Of a stretch of 64,000 bases of DNA, positions 52,948-61,890 are shown piece after piece. The notes beneath the pieces were generated by a model that was not told where the DNA came from, did no database searches, and saw nothing but the letters and a program-made list of their open reading frames with translations. The stretch lies in assembly GCF_014930455.1 (NCBI RefSeq), contig NZ_JAAIYO010000004.1, positions 62,001 through 126,000 on the forward strand. The letters are read 5' to 3'. Position 1 is the stretch's first letter, and every line of letters begins with the position of its first letter. Source of the DNA: Corallococcus soli (GTDB taxonomy: Bacteria; Myxococcota; Myxococcia; Myxococcales; Myxococcaceae). The position numbers and the translations under genes were made by a program.

Positions 52948-53925
52948 ATGCCCCCTGGTGGCGTCTCGACGGCCGAGCTCGCGGACCTGCTTGCGGCGCT
53001 GCCCTCTGGCCACCGGCTGTGGGTGCGCGGCATGGGGCGGAGCCTCTATCCGCTCCTGCGCAGCGGGGACGCCGTCCGCCTGCTGCGCTGCGGGCCGGAG
53101 CGGCTGGCGCGCGGGGACGTGGCGCTCGTGCGGCATGGGCCCCGGCTCGCCGCCCAGGTGGTGCTCTCCATTGAACCCTGGGTGACGGAGCCCCTGCTGG
53201 GGGGCCCCCCCGCGCCGGGAGGGGAGCTGGTGGGACGGGTGGTCGCGCTCAAGCGCGGGGCGCTGGTGCTGCGGCTGCCCCGGCCCACCCGGCCGGCGCT
53301 GTACCTGACGCAGCGGGCGCTGTCCGGCGTGTGGACGCAGCCCGCGGCGCGCGCGGTGTTCCGGCACCTGCGCGACCTGTTCTCCGGGTGGACGAAGCCC
53401 CTGCGCCGCCACTTCGTGGGGCCGCTGGAGACAAGGCTGGTGCGCCAGGACGACCTGGACGCGCTGCTCGCCTTCGCGACGGAGCGGCTGGTGGTGTCCG
53501 GCACCTTCCTGCGCCGCCAGCTGCGCGACCGCTGGGGCCTGCCGCAGGAGCGGCGGGTGGGGGCGGCGGCGGGGGCCTTCGACGCCCAGGGCCGCCTGTT
53601 CGGCTTCGCCTGGGTGGACGACTACCGCCAGGAGGGGCTGGCGCTGGACGGCCTCTGGGTGCGCTCGCTGGTGGTGTCCCCCCGGGTGCGGCGCATGGGG
53701 GTGGCCTCCGCCCTGGTGCGCTGTCTGGTGGAGGAGGCCCGGCGCCAGGGCGCGGAGCGCGTCCACGCCGACATCGACGAGGACAACACCGCCTCGCTGC
53801 GGACCTTCCGGGGCCTGGACTTCCATCCCGCGCCGGCCGCGCTGACGACGGCGACGAACCAGCAGTGGGACGCGGCGGGCGGCAGCAAGCGCCTGGTCGT
53901 GCTGATCCGCGCGCTTTCGGCGTGA
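52948..53925 (+). CDS. S24/S26 peptidase-like domain fused to GNAT acetyltransferase
   Basis: The ATG at 52948 gives 325 residues. Residues ~20-120 read like a signal-peptidase/S24 fold: RGMGRSLYPLLRSGDAVRLL (Ser32), then RGDVALVRHG and VGRVVALKRG. Residue 70 in LAAQVV, where SipW-type enzymes have the His of HRV, is Gln, so this half may be a binding rather than a protease domain. Residues ~180-320 are GNAT: LVVSPRVRRMGVASALV (acetyl-CoA loop), EEARRQGAERVHADIDEDNTASLRTFRGL. The substrate is unknown, perhaps a peptide held by the N-terminal half. An EamA exporter gene follows after 85 bases. Confidence 0.78.
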   Translation: MPPGGVSTAELADLLAALPSGHRLWVRGMGRSLYPLLRSGDAVRLLRCGPERLARGDVALVRHGPRLAAQVVLSIEPWVTEPLLGGPPAPGGELVGRVVALKRGALVLRLPRPTRPALYLTQRALSGVWTQPAARAVFRHLRDLFSGWTKPLRRHFVGPLETRLVRQDDLDALLAFATERLVVSGTFLRRQLRDRWGLPQERRVGAAAGAFDAQGRLFGFAWVDDYRQEGLALDGLWVRSLVVSPRVRRMGVASALVRCLVEEARRQGAERVHADIDEDNTASLRTFRGLDFHPAPAALTTATNQQWDAAGGSKRLVVLIRALSA

Positions 53926-54010
53926 GCGCGGCCCGGGGGTTGCGCTCCTCCTGCCGCCTGGGCCAAAAGCTCCCCGGCGTGGCGCGCTTCTTCAGCCTGC
54001 GGGGTTCCCG

Positions 54011-54937
54011 GTGACGACGCAGGATGGCGATGGGGCGCGGTTGCAGGCGGACGGGGCGCTGGTGCTCCTGTGCCTCTTCTGGGGCGTGACGTTCGTGGTG
54101 GTGAAGGACGCGCTCGCGTTCGCGGACCCCTTCACGTTCCTCACCCTGCGCTTCACGGTGGGCGCGGCCGTGATGGTCGCGCTCGCGGGCCGGCGGATGT
54201 TCGCGCCCGGCGTGTTGAAGAAGGGCGCGCTCCTGTCGCTGTTGCTGTTCCTGAGCTTCGCGCTCCAGACGGTGGGCCTGACGGACACCACGCCGTCGCG
54301 CGCGGCGTTCCTCACCGGGCTCAACGTCCTCTTCGTCCCGCTGTTCTCCGTGGCGCTGCACAAGCGCCTTCCCCGCTGGGGCACCCGCGTGGGCGTGGTG
54401 CTGGCGGCGGTGGGCCTGTACGCGCTGACGATGCAGGCCGAAGGCCCGGCGCGGCCAGGACACCTCTGGGGCCTGTCCCTGGGGGACTGGCTGTCCATCG
54501 GGTGCGCGGCGACGTACGCGGGGCACATCCTGCTCACGGAGCGCTTCGCCTCGCGCGACGGTGTGCTGGGGCTGGTGGCGGTGCAGTTGACGGGCGTGGC
54601 GGTGTTGTCCGCGCTGTGCCTGCCGTTCGTGGAGCGGCGGCTGGAGCCGACGCCCGCGCTCATGGGCGCGGTGCTGGTGTGTGGCGTGCTCGCGAGCGCG
54701 GTCGCCATTGGCGTGCAGACGTGGGGACAGGCGCGCACCACGGCGGTGCGCGCGGCGGTCATCTTCGCGCTGGAGCCGGTGTTCGCCTCCGTCGCCTCCG
54801 TCATGATGGGCCGCGAGGTGCTGGGGCCGCGCGAGTGGTCCGGCGGCGCGCTCATCCTCCTGGGCGTGCTCCTCTCCGAATTGGGCCCTGTCGTATGGGA
54901 CGGATGGCGGGCGCGGGGCCGCACGCCCGCCTCCTGA
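54011..54937 (+). CDS. EamA/DMT-family transporter
   Basis: A GTG start at 54011 gives 308 residues with about ten membrane helices in two EamA halves: LCLFWGVTFVVVKDALAFADP and LRFTVGAAVMVAL near the start, GVQTWGQARTTAVRAAVIFALEP late. It exports a small metabolite of unknown identity. The position 85 bases after the S26-like/GNAT gene makes a joint role (modify, then export) conceivable but not shown. It differs clearly in sequence from the EamA protein at 31290. Confidence 0.9.
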   Translation: MTTQDGDGARLQADGALVLLCLFWGVTFVVVKDALAFADPFTFLTLRFTVGAAVMVALAGRRMFAPGVLKKGALLSLLLFLSFALQTVGLTDTTPSRAAFLTGLNVLFVPLFSVALHKRLPRWGTRVGVVLAAVGLYALTMQAEGPARPGHLWGLSLGDWLSIGCAATYAGHILLTERFASRDGVLGLVAVQLTGVAVLSALCLPFVERRLEPTPALMGAVLVCGVLASAVAIGVQTWGQARTTAVRAAVIFALEPVFASVASVMMGREVLGPREWSGGALILLGVLLSELGPVVWDGWRARGRTPAS

Positions 54938-55012
54938 GCACCCGACGCGTGGGGGCGGCGTGCGCGGAGGGGAGCGCGGGCGTCGGGCGCGCGCTATGAC
55001 AGCGCCCGACCC

Positions 55013-55987
55013 ATGAGCGTGGAGCTGAGACGAAACGGGCTGCACCTGACGGGCACGCCGCTGTCGCTGGACGCGAAGCGCAAGTCGCCGCTGTCCTTCG
55101 TCAGCCATGGGCACTCGGACCACATCGCCCGGCACGAGAGCACCATCGCCACGGCGGCCACGCTGCGCTTCATGGCCCACCGGCTGGGCCCGGTGCGCTC
55201 GCCCCTGGCGGTGCCGTACCGCCGCCCCTTCGAGCTGGGGGCGCTGACGCTGGAGCTGCTGCCCGCGGGCCACATCCTGGGCAGCGCGCAGCTTCGCGTC
55301 ACCCGCTCGGATGGACGGCGCATCGTCTACACCGGGGACTTGAACACCGCGCCGTCGCTCACCGCGGAGGCCACGGAGGTGGCCTCGTGCGACACGCTCG
55401 TCATCGAGTCCACCTTCGGCCACCCGCGCTACCGCTTCCCGCCGCGCCCGGAGGTACTGGGGCAGGTGGAGACGTGGCTGCGCGCGCAGCTCACCCGGGG
55501 CGTGACGCCGGTGCTGCTGGGCTATCCACTGGGCAAGAGCCAGGAGGCCATGAAGCACCTGGCCGTCCGGGGCTTCCAGCTCGTCGCGCACCCGTCCATC
55601 TTCGAGGTGGCGGTGCTGTACGCGGAGCTGGGCGTCCCCATCGAGAACCTGCGCCGCTACGAGGGGAAGGTGGAGCCGGGCGAAGTGCTCTTCTTCCCGC
55701 CGCACCTGGCGCGGGGTGGGGGACTGGCGCCCCACTGGCCCCGGGCGACGGCGGTGCTCACGGGCTGGGCCATGGACCCGGGCGGCGCGCGGCGCTACGG
55801 CGCGGACGTGGCCTTCCCCCTGTCGGACCACGCGGACTTCCCGTCGCTGATGCGCTACGTGAAGGACACCGGGGCCCGGGACGTCATCACCTGCCACGGC
55901 TTCGCGGAGGAACTGGCCCAGGCGCTGCGGGACGTGGGCACGGACGCCCGCCCGCTGGGCAAGCCGCAGCAGATGACCTTGTTCTGA
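55013..55987 (+). CDS. beta-CASP-like metallo-beta-lactamase nuclease with C-terminal clamp-like motif
   Basis: This 324-residue protein has the metallo-beta-lactamase ligands SHGHSDHIA, AGHILGSAQL, YTGDLNT and a later SDHADFPSL, as in the beta-CASP and ligase-associated exonuclease group of single-strand nucleases. VLLGYPLGKSQEAMKHL fits the substrate domain. No signal peptide is present. The last five residues are QMTLF, which match the bacterial sliding-clamp-binding pattern Q-L/M-S/T/D-L-F at the extreme C-terminus. DNA repair or end processing is more likely than RNA processing, by inference. Confidence 0.88.
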   Translation: MSVELRRNGLHLTGTPLSLDAKRKSPLSFVSHGHSDHIARHESTIATAATLRFMAHRLGPVRSPLAVPYRRPFELGALTLELLPAGHILGSAQLRVTRSDGRRIVYTGDLNTAPSLTAEATEVASCDTLVIESTFGHPRYRFPPRPEVLGQVETWLRAQLTRGVTPVLLGYPLGKSQEAMKHLAVRGFQLVAHPSIFEVAVLYAELGVPIENLRRYEGKVEPGEVLFFPPHLARGGGLAPHWPRATAVLTGWAMDPGGARRYGADVAFPLSDHADFPSLMRYVKDTGARDVITCHGFAEELAQALRDVGTDARPLGKPQQMTLF

Positions 55988-56033
55988 GGGGGCTCATTTT
56001 TCGGACGCCGAAGCGTTAGAACGGTCGCCCGAT

Positions 56034-56657
56034 ATGACCGCACCCGCTCCCTCGCTCTCCGGCCACCTCGCCAACGTGCTCGTGTGCACGGACCCCGAGA
56101 AGAAGCGCTTCGTCACCCGCGAGGTGCCCGAGGTGCAGGTGTCCTTCGAAGGCTTCGTGGGGGACCGCCACGCGGGCCTCACCCGGCTCGCGGACGTGCG
56201 CACGCCGTGGTTCCCGAAAGGCACGGTCATCCGCAACACGCGGCAGGTGTCGGTGGTGTCGCGCGAGGAGCTGGCGGAGGTCGCGGGCACGATGGGCATC
56301 CCGAACGTGCTGGCCTCCTGGCTGGGCGCGAACCTGGAGCTCGTCGGCGTGCCCCGGCTGACGCACCTGCCGCCGGGCACGCGGCTGTTCTTCCCGGAGG
56401 AGGCCACGCTGGTGATGGAGGGGGAGAACCAGCCCTGCATCCACCCGGGCCGCGCCATTGAAGCGCACCACCCGGACATGAAGGGGCTGGCGAGCCGCTT
56501 CGTGAAGGCCGCGTGGCGCAAGCGCGGGCTGGTGGGCTGGGTGGAGCGTCCGGGCCTCATCCGCGCGGGGGACGAGGTGCGGGTGATGCTGCCGCCGCCG
56601 GTGACGTACTCGCTGCCCGCCGCGCCCGAGGACGTGAAGCGCGAACAGGTGAGCTGA
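56034..56657 (+). CDS. MOSC-domain protein
   Basis: A 207-residue single MOSC domain: FEGFVGDRHAGLT, RNTRQVSVVSREEL, MGIPNVLASWLGANLELVG and the conserved Cys in EGENQPCIHPG. MOSC (molybdenum cofactor sulfurase C-terminal) proteins bind the molybdenum cofactor and handle sulfur transfer or N-hydroxylated substrates. As a stand-alone protein it resembles the YiiM type. No other molybdenum-cofactor gene is in the window. A 46-base gap follows the nuclease gene, so it may be cotranscribed. Confidence 0.92.
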   Translation: MTAPAPSLSGHLANVLVCTDPEKKRFVTREVPEVQVSFEGFVGDRHAGLTRLADVRTPWFPKGTVIRNTRQVSVVSREELAEVAGTMGIPNVLASWLGANLELVGVPRLTHLPPGTRLFFPEEATLVMEGENQPCIHPGRAIEAHHPDMKGLASRFVKAAWRKRGLVGWVERPGLIRAGDEVRVMLPPPVTYSLPAAPEDVKREQVS

Positions 56658-56688
56658 GCGCCCGCAAGCCGGTGCCTTGAAAGACAGA

Positions 56689-56728
56689 AGGCCCGGCACG
56701 AAGCGCCCTTCGCGCTCCGACCGGGCCT
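56689..56728. terminator. branched hairpin between MOSC and pentapeptide-repeat genes
   Basis: AGGCCCGG/CCGGGCCT forms an 8-bp outer stem, with an AGCGC-CCTTC-GCGCT inner hairpin. It lies between two convergent genes, about 31 and 36 bases from their stops. Confidence 0.7.
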
Positions 56729-56764
56729 GCCTGCCTCACCCCCGCCTCACGGCAGGGGGGCGAC

Positions 56765-58243
56765 TCACGCGTCCGGCGACTGGACGATGAGCTTCTCCTT
56801 GCCGCACACGTCGCACCGCACGTGCACGAACAGGTCATCGTCGCTGTCCTCGGGTACCTCGCCCTCGGGCACGCCCAGCTCCGCCTTGGCCAGCGCGGCC
56901 ACCTTGGTGGGGATGTCCTGGGCCTTGAGCGACTGCACGTAGGTCATCTCGCGCTCGTGGCACTCGCGCGTCTCCGGGCCGGTGAGCCAGGAGGGCTCCA
57001 TGCCTTCGGGCAGCCGGCTCAAGAGCTCCAGGTTCGACACCGACTCCGCCAGGTACGCGAGCCTGCGCAGCCGCGCCTCCTCCGGCAGGGCCGCGAACAC
57101 CTGGAAGCCCTCCAGCAGCGCCTGCCGGTCGTCGCCGGTGGCCGCCTGCGCCAGCTCCATGGACGCCTCGCTCGACTCCAGCGCCTCGTCCCAGTTGTTC
57201 TCCGGGTTGAAGCCCGCCTCCAGCAGCGACGTGTAGAGCTGGGCGGCCGCCATGCGCCGGCGGGCCTCGTGCACGTGCTCCACCACCTCGTGCGTCAGGC
57301 GCAGCTCCAGCAGGGCGCCCGTGGTACGCGGATCGATGGAGCCCGTGATGTCGTCCACCTCCACCTCCGCGCGCAGCTCACCCTTGAGCTGCTTGGCGGC
57401 GGCGAAGCGGAACAGGGGCAGCACGCCCACCTCGCGCAGGTACACCGCCGCGACGTTGGCCTCCTTGCCGCTCATGCGCAGCGCCTTCTGCGCGCGCTCC
57501 ACCGCGCCGGGGTCCGCCGCGGGCTTCTTGTTCTCCAGCCGCGTCTTCACCGCCTCGCGGTAGAGCGTCTCCAGGGAGCTTCCCGGAGGCAGCCGCTGCG
57601 GCAGGAGCGGACGCAGGCCCGGCACGTCCAGCACCCAGAGCGGGGGCGCGCCCACGTGCTTGAGCGCCCGGAAGAAGAGCGAGCCCGGCGGGTCCTGCGG
57701 ACGGAAGGGGGGCAGGTCGTCCGGGTGCGCCGGGTTCGAGCCCTCCATCGCGTTGCCGCCGCCGTGCGACTGGCCCAGCATCTTCTCGCGCTGCTCGCGC
57801 GTGAAGGCCGTGATGCCCTGGACCGGCGGGGGCGGGGGCGGCGGGGCTTCCTCGCCGTCCAGGCCCGTCACGCGGTCCATGTCCACGTCGTCCAGCTCCA
57901 GGTCGTCCAGACCCTTGGCGCCGGTGAAGTCGCATCTCAGGAGCTTGAGCTTCTCGAAGGTACAGCCTTCCAGGTTGGCGCCGCGGAAGTCGCAGTCCTG
58001 CAGGCGGCCTCCGTGGAAGTAGGCGTTGGAGAGGTCGGCGTCCCGGAAGTTCATCTTCGACAGGTCACAGCGCTCCCACTCGGAGCCCACCAGTCCGAGC
58101 CCGGACAGGTCGGCGTTGGCGGAGAACAGCTGCGTGAACGTGGCGCCGGTATGGTCGGTGGCCACCTGGGACGACTTGCGCAGCTTGTTCCACTCTGCGG
58201 AGCCGCTCTGGAGCAGCTTCTCGATAGTTGGGGCTTTCGGCAT
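56765..58243 (-). CDS. pentapeptide-repeat protein with C-terminal CxxC domain
   Basis: A start at the ATG at 58243 gives 492 residues. Residues ~35-115 are pentapeptide repeats A(N/D)L-x-x (FSANADLSG, MNFRDADLSNAYF, CDFRGANLEGCTF), a right-handed beta-helix. A Pro-rich linker (APPPPPPP) follows, then a large alpha-helical part (~190-440) without a family I recognise, and an end with an acidic stretch and VRCDVCGKEK, a possible zinc knuckle. Pentapeptide proteins often bind macromolecules such as gyrase, but no such role is shown here. It is divergent from rluA by 44 bases. Confidence 0.8.
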   Translation of the reverse strand: MPKAPTIEKLLQSGSAEWNKLRKSSQVATDHTGATFTQLFSANADLSGLGLVGSEWERCDLSKMNFRDADLSNAYFHGGRLQDCDFRGANLEGCTFEKLKLLRCDFTGAKGLDDLELDDVDMDRVTGLDGEEAPPPPPPPVQGITAFTREQREKMLGQSHGGGNAMEGSNPAHPDDLPPFRPQDPPGSLFFRALKHVGAPPLWVLDVPGLRPLLPQRLPPGSSLETLYREAVKTRLENKKPAADPGAVERAQKALRMSGKEANVAAVYLREVGVLPLFRFAAAKQLKGELRAEVEVDDITGSIDPRTTGALLELRLTHEVVEHVHEARRRMAAAQLYTSLLEAGFNPENNWDEALESSEASMELAQAATGDDRQALLEGFQVFAALPEEARLRRLAYLAESVSNLELLSRLPEGMEPSWLTGPETRECHEREMTYVQSLKAQDIPTKVAALAKAELGVPEGEVPEDSDDDLFVHVRCDVCGKEKLIVQSPDA

Positions 58244-58249
58244 GGACCG

Positions 58250-58260
58250 CGAATTATTCG
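58250..58260. promoter_or_regulatory. palindrome CGAATTATTCG in a divergent promoter
   Basis: A perfect 11-base palindrome (CGAAT-T-ATTCG) sits 7 bases upstream of the pentapeptide-protein start and 28 before the pseudouridine synthase ATG. It is the only AT-rich element in the 44-base gap and could be a shared operator. Confidence 0.4.
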
Positions 58261-58287
58261 TGTGGTCTGGTCCAGGCGCCAGCACAA

Positions 58288-59250
58288 ATGATCGAGTACC
58301 GAATTGAAGCCGACACCGTCGGGATGCGGCTGGACAAGCACCTGCGCAAGCGGATGCCCAACGTCCCGGTCAGTCACCTCTTCAAGATGATCCGCACCAA
58401 GAAGGTGCGGGTGAACGGCAAGCGCGCGCAGCCGGAGCAGTTGCTCGCCGAAGGAGACGTGCTCACCATCCGCGGCACCGAAGAGCAGCTCACCCTGGCG
58501 GAGCGTCCGAAATCGGACCGTCCGCCCCCGCCCCCCCCGCCGGTGGACCCCAGCCGGCTGGTCATCCTCCTGGAGGACGACTGGATGATGGCCGTGGACA
58601 AGCCCAGCGGCATGGCCGTCCATACCGGCAGCGGCATCACGGGGGGGACCCTGGTGGACTACGTCCGGGCCTACCTGGGCCCCAAGGCGACCCGCAACGA
58701 CTTCACCGCCTCCCCCGCCCACCGCCTGGACCGGGAGACCTCCGGCGTCATCCTGGTGGCCAAGCGCCGCCCGGCGATGGTGCATTTCACGGAAATCTTC
58801 ACGAATGGCCACCCGAAGAAGCGCTACCTGGCCCTGGTGAAGGGGAAGATGCCCAAGGATTCGGGCGTCATCGACCTGCCGCTCGCCGAGCACCAGCAGA
58901 CGGCCGAGTCCAAGTCCCGTCGGGGAATCAACATGCAGGCGGCCGTCACCCGGTGGAAGGTCGTGCGCCAGTCGAGCGAGGCAGCCCTCCTCTCCTGCAC
59001 CATCGAGACCGGGCGCACGCATCAGATAAGAAGGCATCTGGTCGCCGTGGGTCACCCGGTGGTGGGTGACAAGAAGTACGGCGACTTCGCCCTCAACCGC
59101 GACGTGCGGGCGCGGTGGGGGCTCAAACGTCTTTTCCTGCACGCCGAGCGCATCGAATTTCCGCACCCCGAAGATGGCAGGAAGGTCGTCGTGGAGACTC
59201 CGCTCCCGCCAGAGCTGACGGATGTGCTGAAGCGGGCGGCGCTCCTCTAA
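58288..59250 (+). CDS. RluA-family pseudouridine synthase
   Basis: The ATG at 58288 (MIEYRIEADTVGMRLDKHLR) gives 320 residues: an N-terminal S4 RNA-binding domain (VSHLFKMIRTKKVRVNGKRA), then the catalytic core with VDKPSGMAVHTG, AHRLDRETSGVILVAK (catalytic Asp), KRYLALVKG and ETGRTHQIRRHLVAVGHPVVGD. It makes pseudouridine in rRNA or tRNA (RluA, RluC or RluD type; the exact site is not decidable). A Pro-rich patch (RPPPPPPPVDP) joins the domains. PBP1A follows after 30 bases. Confidence 0.95.
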   Translation: MIEYRIEADTVGMRLDKHLRKRMPNVPVSHLFKMIRTKKVRVNGKRAQPEQLLAEGDVLTIRGTEEQLTLAERPKSDRPPPPPPPVDPSRLVILLEDDWMMAVDKPSGMAVHTGSGITGGTLVDYVRAYLGPKATRNDFTASPAHRLDRETSGVILVAKRRPAMVHFTEIFTNGHPKKRYLALVKGKMPKDSGVIDLPLAEHQQTAESKSRRGINMQAAVTRWKVVRQSSEAALLSCTIETGRTHQIRRHLVAVGHPVVGDKKYGDFALNRDVRARWGLKRLFLHAERIEFPHPEDGRKVVVETPLPPELTDVLKRAALL

Positions 59251-59280
59251 GCCTTGAGCCCAGGACTCGACAGAACACGC

Positions 59281-61854
59281 ATGGCCGATCCGAAGACTGA
59301 CCGCAGCCGCTCCAAGCTGGTGCTCGACGGCGTTCCGCCCAAGCGCAACATCCTCGTGCGCCTCCTGAAGCTCACCGCCGTGCTGGGCCTGATGGGCGCC
59401 ACCGCGGCGGTGCTGGCCGTGGTGGGCGCCTACTACATCTTCTCCGACGGGCTGCCCGCCATCCCGAAGGTGGACGAGTACTGGCCGCCCATCGTCACGG
59501 AGGTCTACACCGACGACGCCGTGCTCGCGGGCGAGTTCTACAACGAGCGGCGCAAGGTGGTGCCCTACGAGCGCATCCCCAAGCGGCTCGTGCAGGCGTT
59601 CATCGCCAGCGAGGACTCCAGCTTCTTCGACCACTTCGGCGTGGACGTGCTGGGCACCACGCGCGCCGTCACCAAGACGGCGATGACGAAGCTGGGCCTG
59701 CGGGCCGGCGGCGTGCAGGGCGGCTCCACGCTCACGCAGCAGACCGCGAAGGCGGTCCTCATCTCCGCGGAGGGCTACAAGGAGGCCACCGCGAAGACGC
59801 CCAAGCGGAAGATCCGCGAGGCCATCCTCGCCTTCCGGCTGGAGCAGGCGCTGACGAAGGAGGAGATTCTCTACCTCTACCTGAACAACGTCTTCCTCGG
59901 GCACCACAGCTACGGCGTGCAGAGCGCGGCGGAGAACTACTACCGCAAGGACGTGCGCGACCTGACGCTGGGGGAGATGACCCTCATCGCGGGCCTGCCC
60001 CAGGCGCCCAGCCGCTACTCGCCCTTCCTCCGCCCGGAGGCCGCCAAGCGCCGCCGCAGCTACGTGCTGGGGCGCATGCTGACCGAAGGGATGATCTCCA
60101 AGGAGGAGCACGACACGGCCAACGCGGAGCCCGTGAAGGTGTACCCGGTGGAGGACGTCTTCCACGAGTTCGCCCCGTACTTCGTGGAGCAGGTGCGCAA
60201 GGACGTGGTGGAGCGCTACGGCAACCCCGTGCTCCTGAAGGAAGGCCTCAAGATCTTCACCACCATGGACAGCGAGCGCCAGCGCGCGGCGCAGGACTCC
60301 GTGCTGGAGGGCCTGATGTCCGTGGACAAGCGCCAGGGCTGGCGCGGGCCGGTGCAGCAGCTGGCCACCGACGCCGAGCGCCGCGCCTTCATCGACAAGT
60401 CCAAGAAGGCGATGGGCAAGGAGGAGCTCGTCGACAACCGGCTCTACGTGGGCGTCGTGACGGACATCGACGACGACGGCAAGGGCGCGGACGTGCAGGT
60501 GGGGCCGCACGCGGGCCGGCTGCCGCTGTTGGGCATGCGCTGGGCGCGCAAGGTGAACCCGGAGGGCTACTACCCGGCGATGATGATCTCCTCCGTCAAG
60601 AAGGCCGTGGCGGTGGGCGACGTCATCGTGCTGCGCCACGTGACGAAGAAGGAGCTGACGGACGACCGCGAGCAGTGGGACAAGAAGCTGGCGGAGGCCA
60701 TCCCGGACGAGGGCGTGAAGCTCTTCCGGCTGGAGCAGACGCCGGAAGCGCAGAGCGCGCTGGTCTCCATTGATCCGCACCGCCAGTACCTGACGGCGAT
60801 GGTGGGCGGCTACGACTTCGACGACAACGAGTTCAACCGCGCGTTCCAGGCGTGCCGCCAGCCGGGCAGCTCCTTCAAGCCGTTCGTGTACTCGGCGGCG
60901 CTGGAGCAGCTGAACTGGACGGAGGCCACCATCATCGTGGACTCCCCCATCGTGGAGCACGACCCGGACAACAAGGTGTCGTGGAAGCCGGCCAACTACA
61001 GCGAGGAGTTCGTGGGTGACGTGCTGCTGCGCACGGCGCTGGTGAACTCCATGAACATCCCCGCGGTGAAGACGTTCGGCGCGGTGGGCGTGCACAACAT
61101 GTCGGACTGGTCGAAGAAGCTGGGCATCACCACGCCCATGAACATGGACTTCTCCGCCGCGCTGGGCTCCTCGTGCGTGTACCCGCTGGACCTGGCGAAC
61201 GCGTACGCGACGTTCAACCGCTACGGCCGCAAGAAGCCCACGTACTTCATCCGCAAGGTGGAGGACCGCTTCGGCCGCACGCTGGAGGACCACACCGCCT
61301 TCGACGACGCGTGGGCGCCGCTCCAGGACCGCGTGGCGGCAGGCTACGCGCGCCTCTTCGAACCGGGCGAGCAGGTGATGAGCGCGGAGACGGGCTTCAT
61401 CCTCACGCACCTCTTGCGCGGCGTGGTGCTCCAGGGCACCGGCGGCCCCGCGACGAAGCTGGGCAAGCCGGCGGCGGGCAAGACGGGCACCACCAATGAC
61501 TCCTTCGACGCGTGGTTCTCCGCGTACACCAAGGACCTCGTGACGGTGGCGTGGGTGGGCTACGACTTGAACCCGCACCCGCTGGGCCGCTACGAGACGG
61601 GCGGCCGCGCGGCGCTCCCCATCTGGCTCAACTACATGAAGCGCGCGCTGGAGGGCCGGCCGCAGCCGGAGTTCTACCCCTGGCAGTCCATGCAGCTGGC
61701 CCGGCTCTACATCGACAAGAAGACGGGCAAGGTGTCCCACCCGGGCGCCAAGGGCGCGGAGCTGATGTTCTTCAAGAAGGGCACCGAGCCGAAGGAGGCC
61801 ATGCCCGACAAGAACACGGTCGGCGTGGACCAGTTCATGATGGGCGCGCAGTAG
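59281..61854 (+). CDS. mrcA: class A penicillin-binding protein (PBP1A family)
   Basis: The ATG at 59281 gives 857 residues. A short cytoplasmic tail and one helix (~30-55) precede the GT51 glycosyltransferase with catalytic Glu111 in ASEDSSFFDHFG and GGSTLTQQTAKAV. A PBP1A-type OB-like insert follows (~380-470). The transpeptidase has the Ser motif QPGSSFKPFVY, SMN and KTGTTNDSFDAWF. It polymerises and crosslinks peptidoglycan at the inner membrane, using DAP-type stems made by the lysA-dapAB pathway encoded earlier in the window. Confidence 0.97.
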   Translation: MADPKTDRSRSKLVLDGVPPKRNILVRLLKLTAVLGLMGATAAVLAVVGAYYIFSDGLPAIPKVDEYWPPIVTEVYTDDAVLAGEFYNERRKVVPYERIPKRLVQAFIASEDSSFFDHFGVDVLGTTRAVTKTAMTKLGLRAGGVQGGSTLTQQTAKAVLISAEGYKEATAKTPKRKIREAILAFRLEQALTKEEILYLYLNNVFLGHHSYGVQSAAENYYRKDVRDLTLGEMTLIAGLPQAPSRYSPFLRPEAAKRRRSYVLGRMLTEGMISKEEHDTANAEPVKVYPVEDVFHEFAPYFVEQVRKDVVERYGNPVLLKEGLKIFTTMDSERQRAAQDSVLEGLMSVDKRQGWRGPVQQLATDAERRAFIDKSKKAMGKEELVDNRLYVGVVTDIDDDGKGADVQVGPHAGRLPLLGMRWARKVNPEGYYPAMMISSVKKAVAVGDVIVLRHVTKKELTDDREQWDKKLAEAIPDEGVKLFRLEQTPEAQSALVSIDPHRQYLTAMVGGYDFDDNEFNRAFQACRQPGSSFKPFVYSAALEQLNWTEATIIVDSPIVEHDPDNKVSWKPANYSEEFVGDVLLRTALVNSMNIPAVKTFGAVGVHNMSDWSKKLGITTPMNMDFSAALGSSCVYPLDLANAYATFNRYGRKKPTYFIRKVEDRFGRTLEDHTAFDDAWAPLQDRVAAGYARLFEPGEQVMSAETGFILTHLLRGVVLQGTGGPATKLGKPAAGKTGTTNDSFDAWFSAYTKDLVTVAWVGYDLNPHPLGRYETGGRAALPIWLNYMKRALEGRPQPEFYPWQSMQLARLYIDKKTGKVSHPGAKGAELMFFKKGTEPKEAMPDKNTVGVDQFMMGAQ

Positions 61855-61890
61855 CCCGCGCGCCGCATCCGGCAAGCCCTGCCGTACCCG

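Noticed and set aside
58051-61875. A 1274-codon minus-strand frame opposite rluA and PBP1A
   Set aside because: The plus strand encodes two unmistakable conserved enzymes; the antisense product is Arg/His/Val low complexity and has no recognisable domain.
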